A program made the position numbers and the translations under genes. This document shows positions 31,022-43,522 of a DNA stretch of 64,000 nt, piece after piece. Numbering within the stretch: the first letter of the stretch is position 1; the number at the start of each line of letters is the position of its first letter. Origin of the DNA: Saturnia japonica (Eukaryota; Arthropoda; Insecta; Lepidoptera; Saturniidae); assembly GCA_033032175.1 (NCBI GenBank), contig CM065329.1, positions 10,050,985 through 10,114,984 of the forward strand, given 5' to 3'. The notes under the pieces were generated by a model, which was not told the DNA's origin, ran no database searches, and saw only the letters and a list, made by a program, of their open reading frames with translations.

Positions 31022-32206
31022 ATGTTCAATACACCACGCAAAATGGTCAGAACTCGTGGTGCAATTGCACGGGAATTTCAAGAACGTTCCACCAGCGATG
31101 GACCCAGTGGGCAACTTAAGACAAGATCCGAAACGGCCGTTAACGAGAAACGTGATCAAAGTCCCGTAAAAGTGAGTAGCTTAAAAATTGAAGTTGGTGG
31201 CTGCCATAAGTCTGTTGGTTCTGCAAGTAGAAATAATTTCAACCCGAAAATCGTTTGAAGCACGAAAAAAGCAACTACAATTGGAGGCAGCCGATGCTTT
31301 AGCACAAATCGAAAAGGATTTGGTGCAGAAAAGGCTGGAAGCTGATGTCGCTGCAGTGGAACAGGAATGGTCCCAGGGTTCTCACGGTGACAAGGAATCC
31401 TTACGTGATGTCTCCCAGAAGATTGAAAAATGGCTCAATGGAAGTGAACAAGTAAAACAACCTCCGAGTGTTATATCTGCACAGCCGCCACGCCCTGTAG
31501 AAAAAACACACGACACGGTATACCTACCTACGCTCGTGCCACTACCTGTGCCAGCGCCGCAAACAGATTTTGAACAACTAGCACATGCTATTAAGGACAT
31601 TGCGTCTGCAGCTATTTCAAGCGCACCTAATGCACAGATGTTAAGCCGATTAAGTACACCGAAAGATCTGCCTGTTTTTTCCGGCGATCCAATGGAATGG
31701 TTATCCTTCAAACAGGCGTATCATGAGTCGACGGAGGTGTGTGGTTTTAATGAAAAGGAGAATATGTGGCGGCTGAGAAAATGTCTTAAAGGCCAAGCCC
31801 GAGAATCTATCACAGCACTGTTAGTCAGTGCTGCTTCTCCAGACGCCGTGATGTCTACACTACAGCTACTATTCCGGAACCCTGATATTATTTTATCCCG
31901 GATAATTCAAGATATCAAAAGTTTACAACCCATAAACCTGGAATATCAAAGAGATATTATTTTATTTTCTGTTAAAATACAATATTATGTATCAGCTGTA
32001 CTGGCTCTGGGTCAGCACGAATACCTGCAAGGATTAAGCATCACGTCGGTTATTCTAAAGAAGTTGCCACCAGTTTTAATCTCCAAATGGACTGACTACG
32101 GGTTCGCGCGACTGGAAGAAGGAAAGAAAACCAGGCTGGAGATACTCTCGGAGTTTTTAAGTCAGGAGAAGTTAAAAATATCCAAAACGGCTGTACCTTT
32201 AATATA
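31022..32206 (+). pseudogene. BEL/Pao gag
   Basis: A start at 31022 opens a basic N-terminus (MFNTPRKMVRTRGAIAREFQ) that shifts frame near 31240 into the long frame ending at 32206. The latter has an Ala/Glu coiled coil (LQLEAADALAQIEKDLVQKR), a Pro-rich hinge, and the BEL/Pao gag core of the DUF1759 type (LPVFSGDPMEWLSFKQAYHE, MWRLRKCLKGQARESI). Gag would form the particle that houses reverse transcription. The frame break and missing pol indicate a dead copy. The 5' LTR could not be outlined. Confidence 0.75.
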
Positions 32207-32269
32207 GTTTCTAATGAGTCTAGACGTAAATATAGTCAAGTATATCATTCTGTGTTAGTACAAAGCCAA

Positions 32270-33520
32270 AATGTAACAAATGACGAAAAGTTCGATTCTG
32301 TCGGGTAGGCGATCATAATTTACCTAATTGTAAAAAGTTTAAAAAAGCGTTATGTAAAAATAGGTGGACCTTTGTTAAGCGTTTTGGTATTTGTTTTAGA
32401 TGTTTAGTGTCACGTCATAGTAGGGAGTCTTGCCTCGCACCCGTTTGTGATATCGATAACTGTGGTAGGTCACATCATAAACTACTACATTATAAAAACA
32501 CGAACGCTGTGCCCGTTCAGCGTAGTGTCAACATTTCACAATTATCAGATTCGGAACCCACTATAAAAACTGTATCAAATATTAATTCATTTTCTAAAGT
32601 ATTACTTAAAGTCGTGCCAATTAATATTCACGGGTCTAATAGTATCATACGCGTTTTCGCATTGTTAGATGACGGCTCAACTGTTTCACTGATAAGTTCC
32701 GACCTTGCAGAACGGCTAGGGTTGCGCGGATATAAAAAAACGATGCGTATTTGTAGTGGTTGGGACAACGCGGAACTTGTGTGTGATAGTGAGATAGTGG
32801 ATCTAGATATATCTAATAGGAAGGGATCTAGATATATCTATAGGAAGGGATCTAGATTTAAAATCACGGCAAGAAGCGTTAGTGAATTAAACTTACCTAC
32901 ACAGGCAACCTTAAGTACCGTGAAGTATCATCATTTCGATAACATACAGGATGAAATTATTCAACCGTTTTCTTGTAAGCCTGAAATTTTGTTAGGACAA
33001 GATAATTATCACTTGATAATACCGATACGGGTAATTAAGGGGAAACCGAATGAACTACGTTAGGGTGGTGTGTTCACGGGCCTGTACCTAACTTACTCCA
33101 TGACAGTGCGTCTCACTCCTCTCTTTTCATTCACGATAATCAAAATGAGTGTATCCTACAAGAGCTACATGATGATGTCCATCGATCGTTCTCGATTGAG
33201 TCAACGGGAATTACAGCAAAACCACGTCAAAATAGAGAAGATGTCCAGGCCGTCGCTTACCTGGAACAGAACTCCACACTGATCTCCGGGAAGTGGCATG
33301 TCGGTTTACCTTGGAAAGACGTCACGAGTTTGATGCCTGATTCCCTACCTACCGCTATGAAACGTTTTGCTAATATAGAAAATAAAATGAAAGCTAATAA
33401 AAACTTCGCCATAAGGTATATTGACAGAGTTCATCATTTACTGGATAATAGTTTTGCCCAGGAGTTAATCACACAACGTTTTTGGTTTACTATTCCATAT
33501 ATTGGATATTTTGTATCGAT
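32270..33520 (+). pseudogene. BEL/Pao zinc knuckle, protease and linker, truncated before RT
   Basis: The zinc knuckle region CFRCLVSRHSRESCLAPVCD is followed by the retropepsin-like active site FALLDDGSTVSLISSDLAER and a Glu/Ser-rich linker with EILLGQDNYHLI (32407-33063). After a stop come fragments with LPWKDVTSLMPDSLPTAMKR and a block leading to the RT (YIDRVHHLLD). The reverse transcriptase itself is missing, and the sequence turns into unrelated AT-rich DNA at about 33500. Inside, 32811-32865 holds a short in-frame tandem duplication (RKGSRYIYRKGSRF). Confidence 0.8.
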
Positions 33521-34068
33521 ATAGCAATATATCAGATTAAAATAAACAGATATTTTTAACTAAATATGTCTTTAAATCGATACTTTTTCATCAAGACTAT
33601 TTCAGTCACAAATTATAAAGTACTACGCATAGATTAATATAGGTAGTAGGTACCATAGACCAATAACCAGAGGAGTAGGTACTACGTTGTATACACAATT
33701 TCAATAGTCTGTGCCTTGGTCTATGGTCTGTGCCGTAGTATTGTATTCTCTTTTGTCCGTGCGTGTACATATTAAACGTTTGTAGAGTCTTTTCATCATT
33801 TTTCGTTTTTATTTTAGTTCAACAGTAAATATTAGTTTTGGTGGTAAACTATGATAAGGTCTAAACAGTGTTGGTAATTTTTATATACTGCCACGATAGC
33901 ATGATTGTATCGTCGTTATATAGCATATTTATGTACAATTTATTTCCTTTTCGCTTACCTTTTTTACAGCATGATTATTAATTTTATTTAAAAAATAACA
34001 AACAATAAATTAATATTATTAAAAATTTATAAAATTGTTCATCATTTTTATAATTAAATTCTTCAAAT
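33521..34068. promoter_or_regulatory. AT-rich region upstream of the 34-kb exon, with a hairpin
   Basis: ACCATAGACC (33652) and GGTCTATGGT (about 33717) are perfectly complementary 10-mers that can form a hairpin. CATAGACCAATAACCAGAG, with which the first arm overlaps, is repeated exactly at 4902-4920, upstream of the Harbinger Myb gene. No coding region. Function unknown. Confidence 0.3.
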
Positions 34069-34264
34069 ATGCCAAAAACGAATGCAGAATATTGTCGCGA
34101 TTATCGAAGAAGAAAAAGAGAAAACAGGTTTAATAAGGTCCCAAAAAGTTCAACGGAACGTGTTCGTGAATTTCGTGCACGCCGAAAAGCATTGAATGTG
34201 GAAAATGCTAGTTCTAATACGCTTAATGATGATTTTACTGTTCAAAATAGTGAAAGAGATCATA
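34069..34264 (+). pseudogene. First-exon copy encoding a basic MPKTNAEYCRDYRRRK module
   Basis: The 65-codon exon from 34069 encodes a highly basic module with two similar halves (NAEYCRDYRRRKREN and STERVREFRARRKA), ending before a GTAAGT donor at 34265 in phase 1. An almost identical exon lies at 35769-35937. A matching second exon follows at about 34339-34404 but contains a stop (GDALI then TAA), so this copy seems dead. Similar basic modules occur as first exons of various insect genes; a role in DNA binding is inferred from charge. Confidence 0.6.
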
Positions 34265-34564
34265 GTAAGTACCTACCTGCTCAAATGTTTTCTAATCAAC
34301 AAATTTTGTCCTAATACGCACTGCTTGCACGTCAGATGATATTCCCATGTATATTTCAAATGTGCCAGGTGATGCCTTAATTTAAAATGATATTGTGAAT
34401 AATGATTGTCAGTACATACTTGTATGTACATTTTTATAAACTATTAGTGAGTGTAATTAGTGATAGTGTTAGAGATTTAAATTAGTGTATTTGATCATTT
34501 TTTGAATAAAACTAAAATAGATGTTAAGACACTTCTACCATGTGTCAATTGCACAGATGTTTTT

Positions 34565-34835
34565 TTAATTCATTAACTTTGGTTTTTGATCCTATGTTAT
34601 GTAATATTGGTGGCATTTTGCGTGATATAGCTGGTTTTTTGTTCATATGTGAAATAGATTACAAAATAAATTGAAATCATACTTTTGAGGTGCCACAAAA
34701 ACTCCATAAAAAATTCTTACAAGGGAGCCGCCATCATTTTAGGATACTAAAATAATTCTAAGGCAGGACATTCCATATTCACTTGATAATGGCAATAATG
34801 GTCTTCATTAAAGAGGACTAGTAGTAGGTAGAAGA
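34565..34835 (+). repeat. Dispersed repeat, copy 1 (related to 49775-50010)
   Basis: Shared blocks include GTGCCACAAAAACTCC, ACAAGGGAGCC, TTCACTTGATAATGGCA and AAAGA(G/A)GACTAGT, in the same order as in the 49.8-kb copy. No coding capacity; family unknown. Confidence 0.65.
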
Positions 34836-34938
34836 AGCAATTCTCTGTCTTCTGATACCATTTCCACACCCCTGGACAGAGTTATAGGAATTCAAAATCA
34901 AATTTAAAATTTTGCACTTGTAATTAGTATAACAATAG

Positions 34939-35330
34939 TCTATACAAATAAATAAAATAGAATTTTTGTTTGTAATGTCAAAATAACAAAAAATCATTTT
35001 CATAAATTTTGTCTCTTTTATTAGTTATCTCTGCCTAACCATTTGGGAAATACAGAAGTGATGGTATGTTTGTTACGAGTAATCTTCGAAGTGGTGGACT
35101 GAGTTTGATAGGATGTTCATTGAGGAATTAGGTTTCCACACAAATAAAATAATAAGCAATTTTATCTTCATACTAACCCTCAAGTGGCCTGAAAATGTGG
35201 TCTATAAAATTTGGAGTAGGCACTCACTGGCTATTGGGTTTCTTTTCCTCATTGCAAAAGGCCTAACATGCTCAGACCTCTCTTCAGTCCCCCCTTGCTA
35301 CCTGTTTACTTTTTAATGGCTAAACTTTAT
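34939..35330 (+). repeat. Decayed Helitron-like fragment and spacer
   Basis: Resembles the Helitron-like copies at 36.5 and 59.3 kb: TCTATACAAATAAATAAAAT near the start, TTTGTAATGTCAAAATAAC, and TTAGGTTTCCACACAAATAA at 35129. No intact 3' end. Confidence 0.45.
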
Positions 35331-35768
35331 GTAAAAATTTAGTATCTCATATATATAAATAATATAATTTATAGTGTTTTGTATTTATAAAAGAAATTTA
35401 GTGTAATATCCATTATAGGATTTTATATTGACTGGAACCATCTAAATATAAACTAAAATGTCCTTGGTATTATTATTATAACAAAATATTAGTAAAACAA
35501 TAAATTTTGATATATCACTTGATTGCATTTTTGTTTACATTTTGTTAAGCTCTTCTGAGATATTATACAAATGCAGTTCAGTCTAAGTAGGTGTTTGTTT
35601 TTCATTTCAGGAGTTTTTTTTTATCACAGTAGACATAAATATTACTAGAATGACATAATTATCATAGAGTGGTACCCCTATAATCAGGAGTATAATCTAT
35701 ATATATCTGTTCAAACCTCCCAATTTGCACCAAAGGATTCTAAATCCAACCCAAAACATTTTTCAGGT
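35331..35768. other. No gene seen
   Basis: AT-rich, ending in an acceptor-like TTTTTCAG just before the exon at 35769. Confidence 0.4.
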
Positions 35769-36499
35769 ATGCCGAAAACGAATGCAGAATATTGTCGTGA
35801 TTATCGAAAAAAAAAAAGGGAAAACAAGATTAAAAAGGTCGCAAAAAGTTCAACGGAACGTGTTCGTGAATTTCGTGCACGTAAAAAAAATATTTCTTTT
35901 ATTTCGTCCACTGTACAAAATAGTGAAAACAATCATTGTAAGTACTAAATATTTTCTCATCAACAAACTTCTCCCTTAATCCATACTGGTCACAGAGAGT
36001 CCCGCTTTCAGGCTGTCTGTCCATCTGTCCCCAGTTAAGGTTTTTTGAGTTTTTCATATAAATATCTATCAAACAGAATAAACTCTTTTGTGCTGTCTCA
36101 ACTGTAGGAACATTTGTACAATTATTGAGTTTTAGAGATGAAGAGATTAAGTTTTGTGTAACTCAAAGTAATGCACCTGTCGAAAGAATTTTTTCCCAAA
36201 TTATTATAAAAATTGTTGAGTGAAAAACAGGGCTAAGTGTCACACTTTTGAAATTTGATTGGTGTAGGCATTACTTTGCGGAAATCCATCGTAATTACTT
36301 TATTCTAATTTTCTTTGCTACTTCCGCCTGAAATGAGAAATTGTTGAGTTCAACCTGATAATATTAAATCTAAAGCTAATAGTGAAAAAGAGGAAAAATA
36401 AAATGCTATTAACTGAAATGATTAAAGAGATGCTGTTGAGCCTGTACACCTCAAGTTATTAACCTATAAGGAATAAGTGCTGTAAGCACATTATAATCT

Positions 36500-38147
36500 T
36501 CTATACAATTAATAAAATTGAACTGTCTGTTTGTAATATCAAAATAACTGTTTTTACTAAATGCATGTGAAAGTATATATTATATGATATCTATAACAAA
36601 AAAATCGGTTGTCTGTAAAGTTGGTTTACTGACGATAGTTGAACGTGACAACGTCATAAGAAAATACTGATGGAATGGTGATGAAGCGATGTGTAAATAA
36701 TCTCTTCGCCGCGGTGATCGTACTTATGCAAGTATGATTAATTTAAATTCTATTTGTATTGATATCCCTTGGCCCAATCTAGAATATGGTTTCAAAAATA
36801 AGATTTAGGTGCATTGAACGCTAAGTATGCCCACTAACCTTTGAATCCAGCAACCCAGAACACTTCTGCTCTGCTAATCTTCGGCAAACGTTCTTTCCAG
36901 CACAAAACCACAACTTCTTCAGAACTCAATGTTCTTTACCCGGCCGGGAATCACAAAAAGACACAAAGATACTATCACATACAAAAATTTCATCAGTAAA
37001 AATTATCCGATGACAGTTCTAGGCACAGAGCAAATGCAAAACTGCACGTCGCTAGTTGATTATGGTTGGAGGTAGTTCGGCAATATATATGGGCCAATCA
37101 GATGCGCTTATATCACACGACAGCGAGAGTTTCAGCGAATCCAAGAGCTAGATTCTAGGATCGCGGGAACACTAACATCCAATGCACGTTAATTTTGAAA
37201 ACCGTTAAGTTATATACTTTAGGTATTTATGCCCAACCAAATGGTATCACTTTTCAAAAGAAAATTTTAATTTTATTTATAGTTTTGTCAATTATAGCAT
37301 AACCTACAATCGCTGCACTAGGGACCGATGCTATTTATTTTAATTATGAAAGCACGAATATTCGACAATATATCACTGAACATATATTTAATATCGAAAA
37401 AATAATTACCATTATTGCCGCAATTATCATTGCTATAAACAATTGACACCACATTCACTTTTTACTGAACTTCTTGCTTGACGAAAACATGTAAATTTAT
37501 TATTGTATAGCAGCTGTCCACGCGGATGCATCGCTCACTCAAGTAGGAGAGAGACGGATGTCGAACGCTGCCAAACGCGGAGGCTGATTGTGCCTCTTTG
37601 TCGCTCGTTCCGCGCTCTCGCTTGCACTTCAAGCCTTAAATGGAACGCCTCAGAGCGAGGTAACGCCGCATGAGTCATGATATTTCGTGCGTGCAGCCGG
37701 CTCCATCGATTTATAAGACGTTGTCATGTCAAGAGTTCATTTTTAAAATTTTTGTCTGTCTGTCTGTCTTTTCCGGGTAATCTCTGAAACGGTTTCACCA
37801 ATTTTGACGGGGCTTTCACTGATAAATAGCTGATGATATAGGGAGTAACTTTGGCTACTTTTATTTTAGAAAAAGAATTAGGTTTCCACACAAATAAAAA
37901 AAAACTGGTCATGTTGAATCAAGTCAGGCGCTTAAATGGTTTATGCTGCGTAAACCATAAAAGATATAGCAAATTAGTGTACCATATAATTATAGGCATT
38001 ATAAAGACCTACAAAAAAGTATGGGAGAGTATACATCTATCCTCTAAAGAACACCCACAATAAGCATTTTTGTCTTTAAAATAGCTGGGAGCAAGATTCG
38101 CGCTGACATTCTGTAGTCCACGTGAGTGAAGCCATGGGCACAGGTAG
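36500..38147 (+). mobile_element. Helitron-like element interrupted by a ~1.1-kb insertion
   Basis: The first ~100 bases (from TCTATACAATTAATAAAATT) and the part after 37737 match the uninterrupted copy at 59343-59747 in order. They share the GTCTGTCTGT region, TAGGGAGTAACTT, and GTAGTCCACGTGAGTGAAGCC near the end. The terminal CTAG is GTAG here. Bases about 36598-37737 are absent from the other copy and are an insertion. Confidence 0.6.
36598..37737. mobile_element. Unclassified insertion within the Helitron-like element
   Basis: It is delimited by comparison with the empty site at 59439-59455 (TATAACAAAAAGTGCA). The insertion has GACAACGTCATAA near its left end and the inverted form TTATAAGACGTTGTC near its right end, plus GC-richer tracts around 37500-37720. 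No coding domain seen. Family unknown. Confidence 0.45.
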
Positions 38148-39061
38148 TAAAGAAATAATAAAAAAATAATAAATAATATGTTACAGATAAGATGTGAAAT
38201 GACCACAATCAATTACAAGTTTTCGCCCTTCAATGTTTTATGTTGCAGTAAGACGAAATAACCATTTTATCATTTCAGGCGGAAGTAGCAAAGAAAATTT
38301 GGATAAAGTAAACACTTTTGAAACTAATTTTGATTGAAGACCAAGATCAACGAATCATGTAATGAGCTGCTTTTTACATGAAAACTAGACCCGATATTTT
38401 AAAACAGAATATTCACTTCACTTCTTATAAAAATGGTGACATGAATTAAGAACACAATTCCGCCAGTGTCATGTGGTTAAAATTTAAACAATTCTTCTAT
38501 TGAAGTTGACTAGTGCCTCTATTACAAAGTTCTTTAAGTGTCACACTTTGATGAGAATAAACAATTGTCATGTTACTCTTATATGAAAGAAGCATAATTG
38601 CCATACATCACGTCTATACTCTATAGCCCTATTTGTTATTCTCTTTTCAGATGTTTCCCAAGTAGATGTATTAAATGTACAAGATGATGCCTCAACTGGA
38701 TATAATATTGTAAATAATGATTGTGAGTAACTGAATCTATACTCATATTAAATCCTCACATATGAAATTGATGTTTTGTTGAACTGGCCACTTTGTTATC
38801 AAATATCTGGCATTTAGAATTGGTTTCAAATTTAGTGATTCATTTGTTTTCCCACTATTTGATATCTTTCTCTTCAAAAAATGGAAAACTTAAAATATAG
38901 CGTTATTTACGAATATAAGTTCCACTGTGGCATCAGCGCTGCAGAAAAATCTCATCGGATTAATGACGTGTATGGGGAAGCTACTATAAAAGAAAGCATA
39001 GTACGTATTTGATTCCAACATTTTTGCTTTGGAAATTTTGACTTACGAAACAAACCCTGTG

Positions 39062-41340
39062 GACGGCCGGAGACCCTAGTTGATAATTATCATATGATTG
39101 AGAACCCTGCTTTACTATAACAATGTCCTTTTTAATTTCAGCTATACTGCTATTAGAAAATGAAAGTTTAAATGAATTAACCGCAGATTCAAGCAATAGA
39201 CGAACATATAGAACAATAGATAGCAGTGAACGTCTCATACCCAGATGTGGTAATTCAAGTACTGCAGCTCAAGAAGTATTATGGAACCTGCAGATGACTG
39301 TACCGGCAAGTGAAACAAGAAGAAATAGAGATCACATATGAGGGAGGCAGCCAGTACAGTGACTCCATGGCTTCCATGGTAATATATCTATAAAAATAAA
39401 TCATATTCAAGTGGCTGTGTGTTAATGTTAAAATAATAGATTTCTCCTAAATGCATATGAAATTTTAATATATTGTATATATTAGAGATGAAACGGATAG
39501 TGGTTTGGCCGAATACCGGATATTCAGCAAGATACGAGACCGTTACATACATACGTTACATGACGCGATCAGTTTGATTTGAATATTGGCGCGGTGATCG
39601 AGATCGAAAATATTCGGGCGCGTTCGGGTGTTATCGCACGTGAGCGGAGATCGGGACGACTCGGGGGCGTTCGAGTTGTTATCGCGCATATCAGTTTGTG
39701 TTTGTTTCTCAGTTCGTTTGTTTATTCCATAGTCAGTTAATTTGAATTGGTACCCGCAGTTGTCAAGGTTTGCTAGAATTTATCTTTCAGCATCTGGTAG
39801 TAACGTTTACAGCGAAAGGCTATTTTAAGAAGCTAGTCTGAATACGAAGCCAAGCGGAGTCGCCTCTTACCAACAAATGCGGAAAACTTGGTATTGATTC
39901 GCCACATTTTTGACGTTCGATTATAAAAATAAACGGTGTGCATAACCTATTGTGGTATGATTTGCCTTGTGTGAAATAAAGAGCAATTTTGAATTTTATC
40001 TGGTAACTGTAGTTCTCCGTAGCTACGCCAGCGCCACGCCTCCGTGTAGGCATCTCACTGCGTGTGTGCCGTTCTGTTTCGCTCTCTTCACGCCTGGTAG
40101 GTTTGGGTGTGAACAGAGTTGCTCGCACGTAGTGAGTTGGGTTTGCGTACACTGGTTTGCAGCTCACTGCTGCTTACCGTAACAGGTATTCGCTGTCTTT
40201 GTGTTACCGAGTCCGAGGGTTGATCGGGCGTCGCGCCGCGTCGCGCTTCTCTTTCGTTGTGCTGGCCCGCTCAGTACTTTTATCGTTCGATGGCGTAGCT
40301 AATTATTGTGAGAAGCGTACCGTTGCGCTGATAGGCTTCGTTGTGCTGGTTTTAACTATTGTTTACTAAAATTTACCTAGATTTCGTTTCGGCCGTTTGT
40401 ATGAAGACGTAATACTGTTTACTTCAGTGTACTGTGGCTTGCACGCCTACGTAACGCAATTGCAAGCGTTTTATTACCCCGCTACATTTCTCGCCCCCGT
40501 TGTCGCCTAATGTACCTCGCTTACACCAACGTCTGTCGGAACCGTACGATAGATTAAAAGCGGTAGTTTGGAATCGCGACTACCATACACATAGTAATAA
40601 AATAAATACCTTCACAGTGACTTTTTCATGTTTTTCGTGATTCGGGACCACCTCGTAAATTATTTTTTAGTGTTTAAAATTCACTAAGATGTTTCATATC
40701 TTCGGACTTTTTAAAAATTATTCTTCTAATTACTGACACCACATGAGTTAACCCCCATTTCCGGCTTATCGTGATGTTCTGGGACATCTTGTATATACAT
40801 ACATAAAATTACATAATTTGAGTAAATCATTGTATTCCAGTATCCTTCCGACCCCATACAGTCATCAGAGTATGTTAATTACTATGACAGTAAGGATTCA
40901 GTGTTCAAACAAGTGAAGAAGGAATTCCCTGATGAGGAATATCCTCAATCAAGCGACAGTATGAATAATAAAGAAGTTATTGAAGTGAGTATTAATTGTT
41001 TCTTCTAATTTTTCTTCTTTTTATTTATGGCACTGCATGTAAATAACACAATCTCGCTAATGTCCGTAGATATGAATGTACATTCTCTATGGTAGGTAGA
41101 GTTACAAACTAAGGAGGCTGATTGATAAATTTTAGTATGTTTATTATCCAAACCGAGTTATCAATACACCCAAAGTTAGTGAATACAAAAACAACAAATT
41201 ATATACACATTATCTAATAACAATACTTTATTATTTTGTTAATCAGGATAAATTGAGACAAAACTTAAAATGAAAGGATTACTAATTACTAAAGCAAAGA
41301 TACACATAAGGTTAGTAGGACGAGGAAGAGGAGGAGGTAA
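39062..41340 (+). repeat. Segmental duplication, copy in gene B (matches 58430-61275)
   Basis: Exons and introns are both very similar to 58430-61275: 39062-39480 to 58430-58830, and 40372-41340 to 59782-61275. The middle differs: copy B has 39486-40371, while copy C has the rest of a Helitron plus a full second one. Copy C alone has the solo LTR at 60032-60540. Direct orientation, spacing about 19.3 kb. Confidence 0.85.
39486..40371. other. GC-richer insertion in an intron of gene B
   Basis: It begins TTAGAGATGAAACGGATAGTG, similar to hAT termini of the TAGAGATG type, and ends before TTTACCTAGATTT. Paralogue C lacks it. It contains CpG-rich promoter-like sequence around 40010-40330 but no ORF with known motifs. 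Confidence 0.4.
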
Positions 41341-42229
41341 AACATCATAAAGCAGTGGACTGTATTTATTTTTCTTTAAGCAACAACATAATCAAGTTTC
41401 CCATTGTTCCCAATAATGTTATATATTATACAATTGTGATATTACTTTTGTGTATGACTGTTATTAATCCGGTCATATTTAAAATAATATGTTAGGGACA
41501 GTAAATTGTGGGTAAAATAGTTTATTGACCCAAATATGTGTTAACCCTAATGATAAATTTCATACCAGTAATTCAAGAGTGATTTGTATACTGTGAAAAT
41601 TTGCTTAATAATTTTAGTTGCTGAAGGCTTTTGTTATTATGTTTCAGGGATTATTAAAAGTTATAGACATAGAAAAAGTAAAAACTGAAAACCAAAGGGA
41701 TGGATCCTTTTTAAAAGTAAAGGAAGAAAATGAGGATGAACAGCAGCAGTTTGCTGTAAAAACAGAAAGGTTAGAAGAGCAAGGAATATTGGATAATGAT
41801 GGAGACACGAACACACCTTATGATGTTTATTTAACTCTCGAGAAGTTCAAAGCAATTTGTATGGTAGATCATTAATAAATGGGTGAGTATACATTACATT
41901 GTATTTTCCACTTACAATTTATTTTGCAATGCACGAATCTAATTATTTGCGAAATCTACATTTTTATTATACTTTTTCACACTAAAAAAATCTGTTTACA
42001 ATTTTACTCTTTAAGAATCGATTTTCATAAAAGGAACTCGGTATGGAAATTTTAAGAGGAGTGATATTCATAAAAGTGTTAAAAAACCCTACATTTTTAA
42101 GCGTTAACAAAAAGCGTTACGTTTTTCTGCGCAGCGTACCTTGCGCACTTTGAAATTGTGTCAGTGAGCGAGTGAGTGAGAGAGAGCGAGCGAGCGAGGG
42201 AGTGACCAGTGAGAGTCCTGTCAAAATCG

Positions 42230-43086
42230 GTAGAATCGTTTCGGAGATTACCCGGAACAAATAAACAGAGACAAAGTTTTTAAAAATAGGTTTTTTGTTA
42301 TAGGTATCGTATATACTATCATATGCATTTAGTAAAAAGCTGTTATTTTGACACTACAAATAAACACTTCAATTTTACTAATTATACCATTTCCATTTCA
42401 TTATTTTCTCGATAATAGCTCCTGTGAAAACTTGAACGAGCATCTTATTTACATTATGTATGCATTATTTTATAAAAATATGACGTTTGCACACGTACAA
42501 GGTTATACCATGTTGATTTCTTATTTTTGTCATTGCTATTTTAATAAAATATAGATATCTCAATATTGTGTTCTTTTATTTTTACACGACACGCGGTAAA
42601 CATACTTTTACATTGTTACACTGACAGCAAGAGACAATACAAGTTTTCTTTTATAATCCATAGACTCTAACATACCAGAGTCGAAGAAACTGATAGGGAT
42701 GGAGCTATATCGATAAACGTAACACGATAACAGACCCGATATTGTTTTACAAAATGTAAGAAACTGAACTACTGCCGGATACTTTTGTACAAATTTATTA
42801 ACTAATATTATATTTCATTACAAGATGTTACACGTATTAATTCTTGATTGATAATGCCGATTTCTTCAAAATTTTCGAAGCTGTGTAAAATAAGTAGGTA
42901 TAGGTAGGTACTCGACATTGAAACGAAATAATTATAACGATAGGTAATCTTTATTTATTTATTTTAATCAAAATCTGATAATCGTCACTATCACTCGATG
43001 GTTATTACTTATTTGGTCACAGCACTACAACTATCAAATTAGAACTGTCATCGAGAAAATAAAGAAATGGAAATAGTATATATAGA
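42230..43086 (-). mobile_element. Helitron-like fragment split by a MITE
   Basis: On the minus strand it starts at 43086 with TCTATATATA and continues after the MITE at 42386 with TAGTAAAATTGAAGTGTTT, then GTCAAAATAACA. This is the same order as the 59.3-kb copy. The 3' end is lost in a GAGC-rich simple region near 42165-42205. Confidence 0.5.
42387..43076. mobile_element. 690-bp MITE with ~28-bp terminal inverted repeats
   Basis: The left end (CCATTTCCATTTCATTATTT, then TCTCGAT) and the right end (ATCGAGAAAATAAAGAAATG, then GAAATAG) are complementary with few mismatches. It interrupts a Helitron-like sequence at a TATA site. No coding capacity. Confidence 0.7.
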
Positions 43087-43522
43087 TTACACATATTTTT
43101 ATTTAACTAAAAAGCCACCACAAAAACTCTTTCATATACATAAAGTTGAGTTTACTAGAATTTCAGATAAAACTTATGAAATTTCTTCAGCACCTATATA
43201 ATTTTAAGGTCACTATTTCTACACTTAATAATAACTTTAGAATCTCGTGTCAAAAGATAACCTAATAAGATTAACACAGCTGTGTGTATAAGTATTATAT
43301 GATGATATCACGTTTTCTGATAGGTGTTTCTAATCACATGACTTCCAGATAAAAAAAAAAGAAAAAAAAGATATTTTTTTTTTGTATTGTGTTAGGCTCT
43401 TCAACCAATAATCCAATATGTTGAAATAATTAACTTGTAATTTTTAAACATATTTATTATCTCGCGAATTATTACATGAATGCAGATATATTAAATTAAT
43501 TATAATATTTTATCATTTTCAG

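Noticed and set aside
36236..38345. Large inverted repeat from AATTTTCTTTGCTACTTCCG (36302) and its complement at about 38277
   Set aside because: About 40 bases are complementary, but flanks do not extend and no element borders are seen; possibly two copies of a small repeat.
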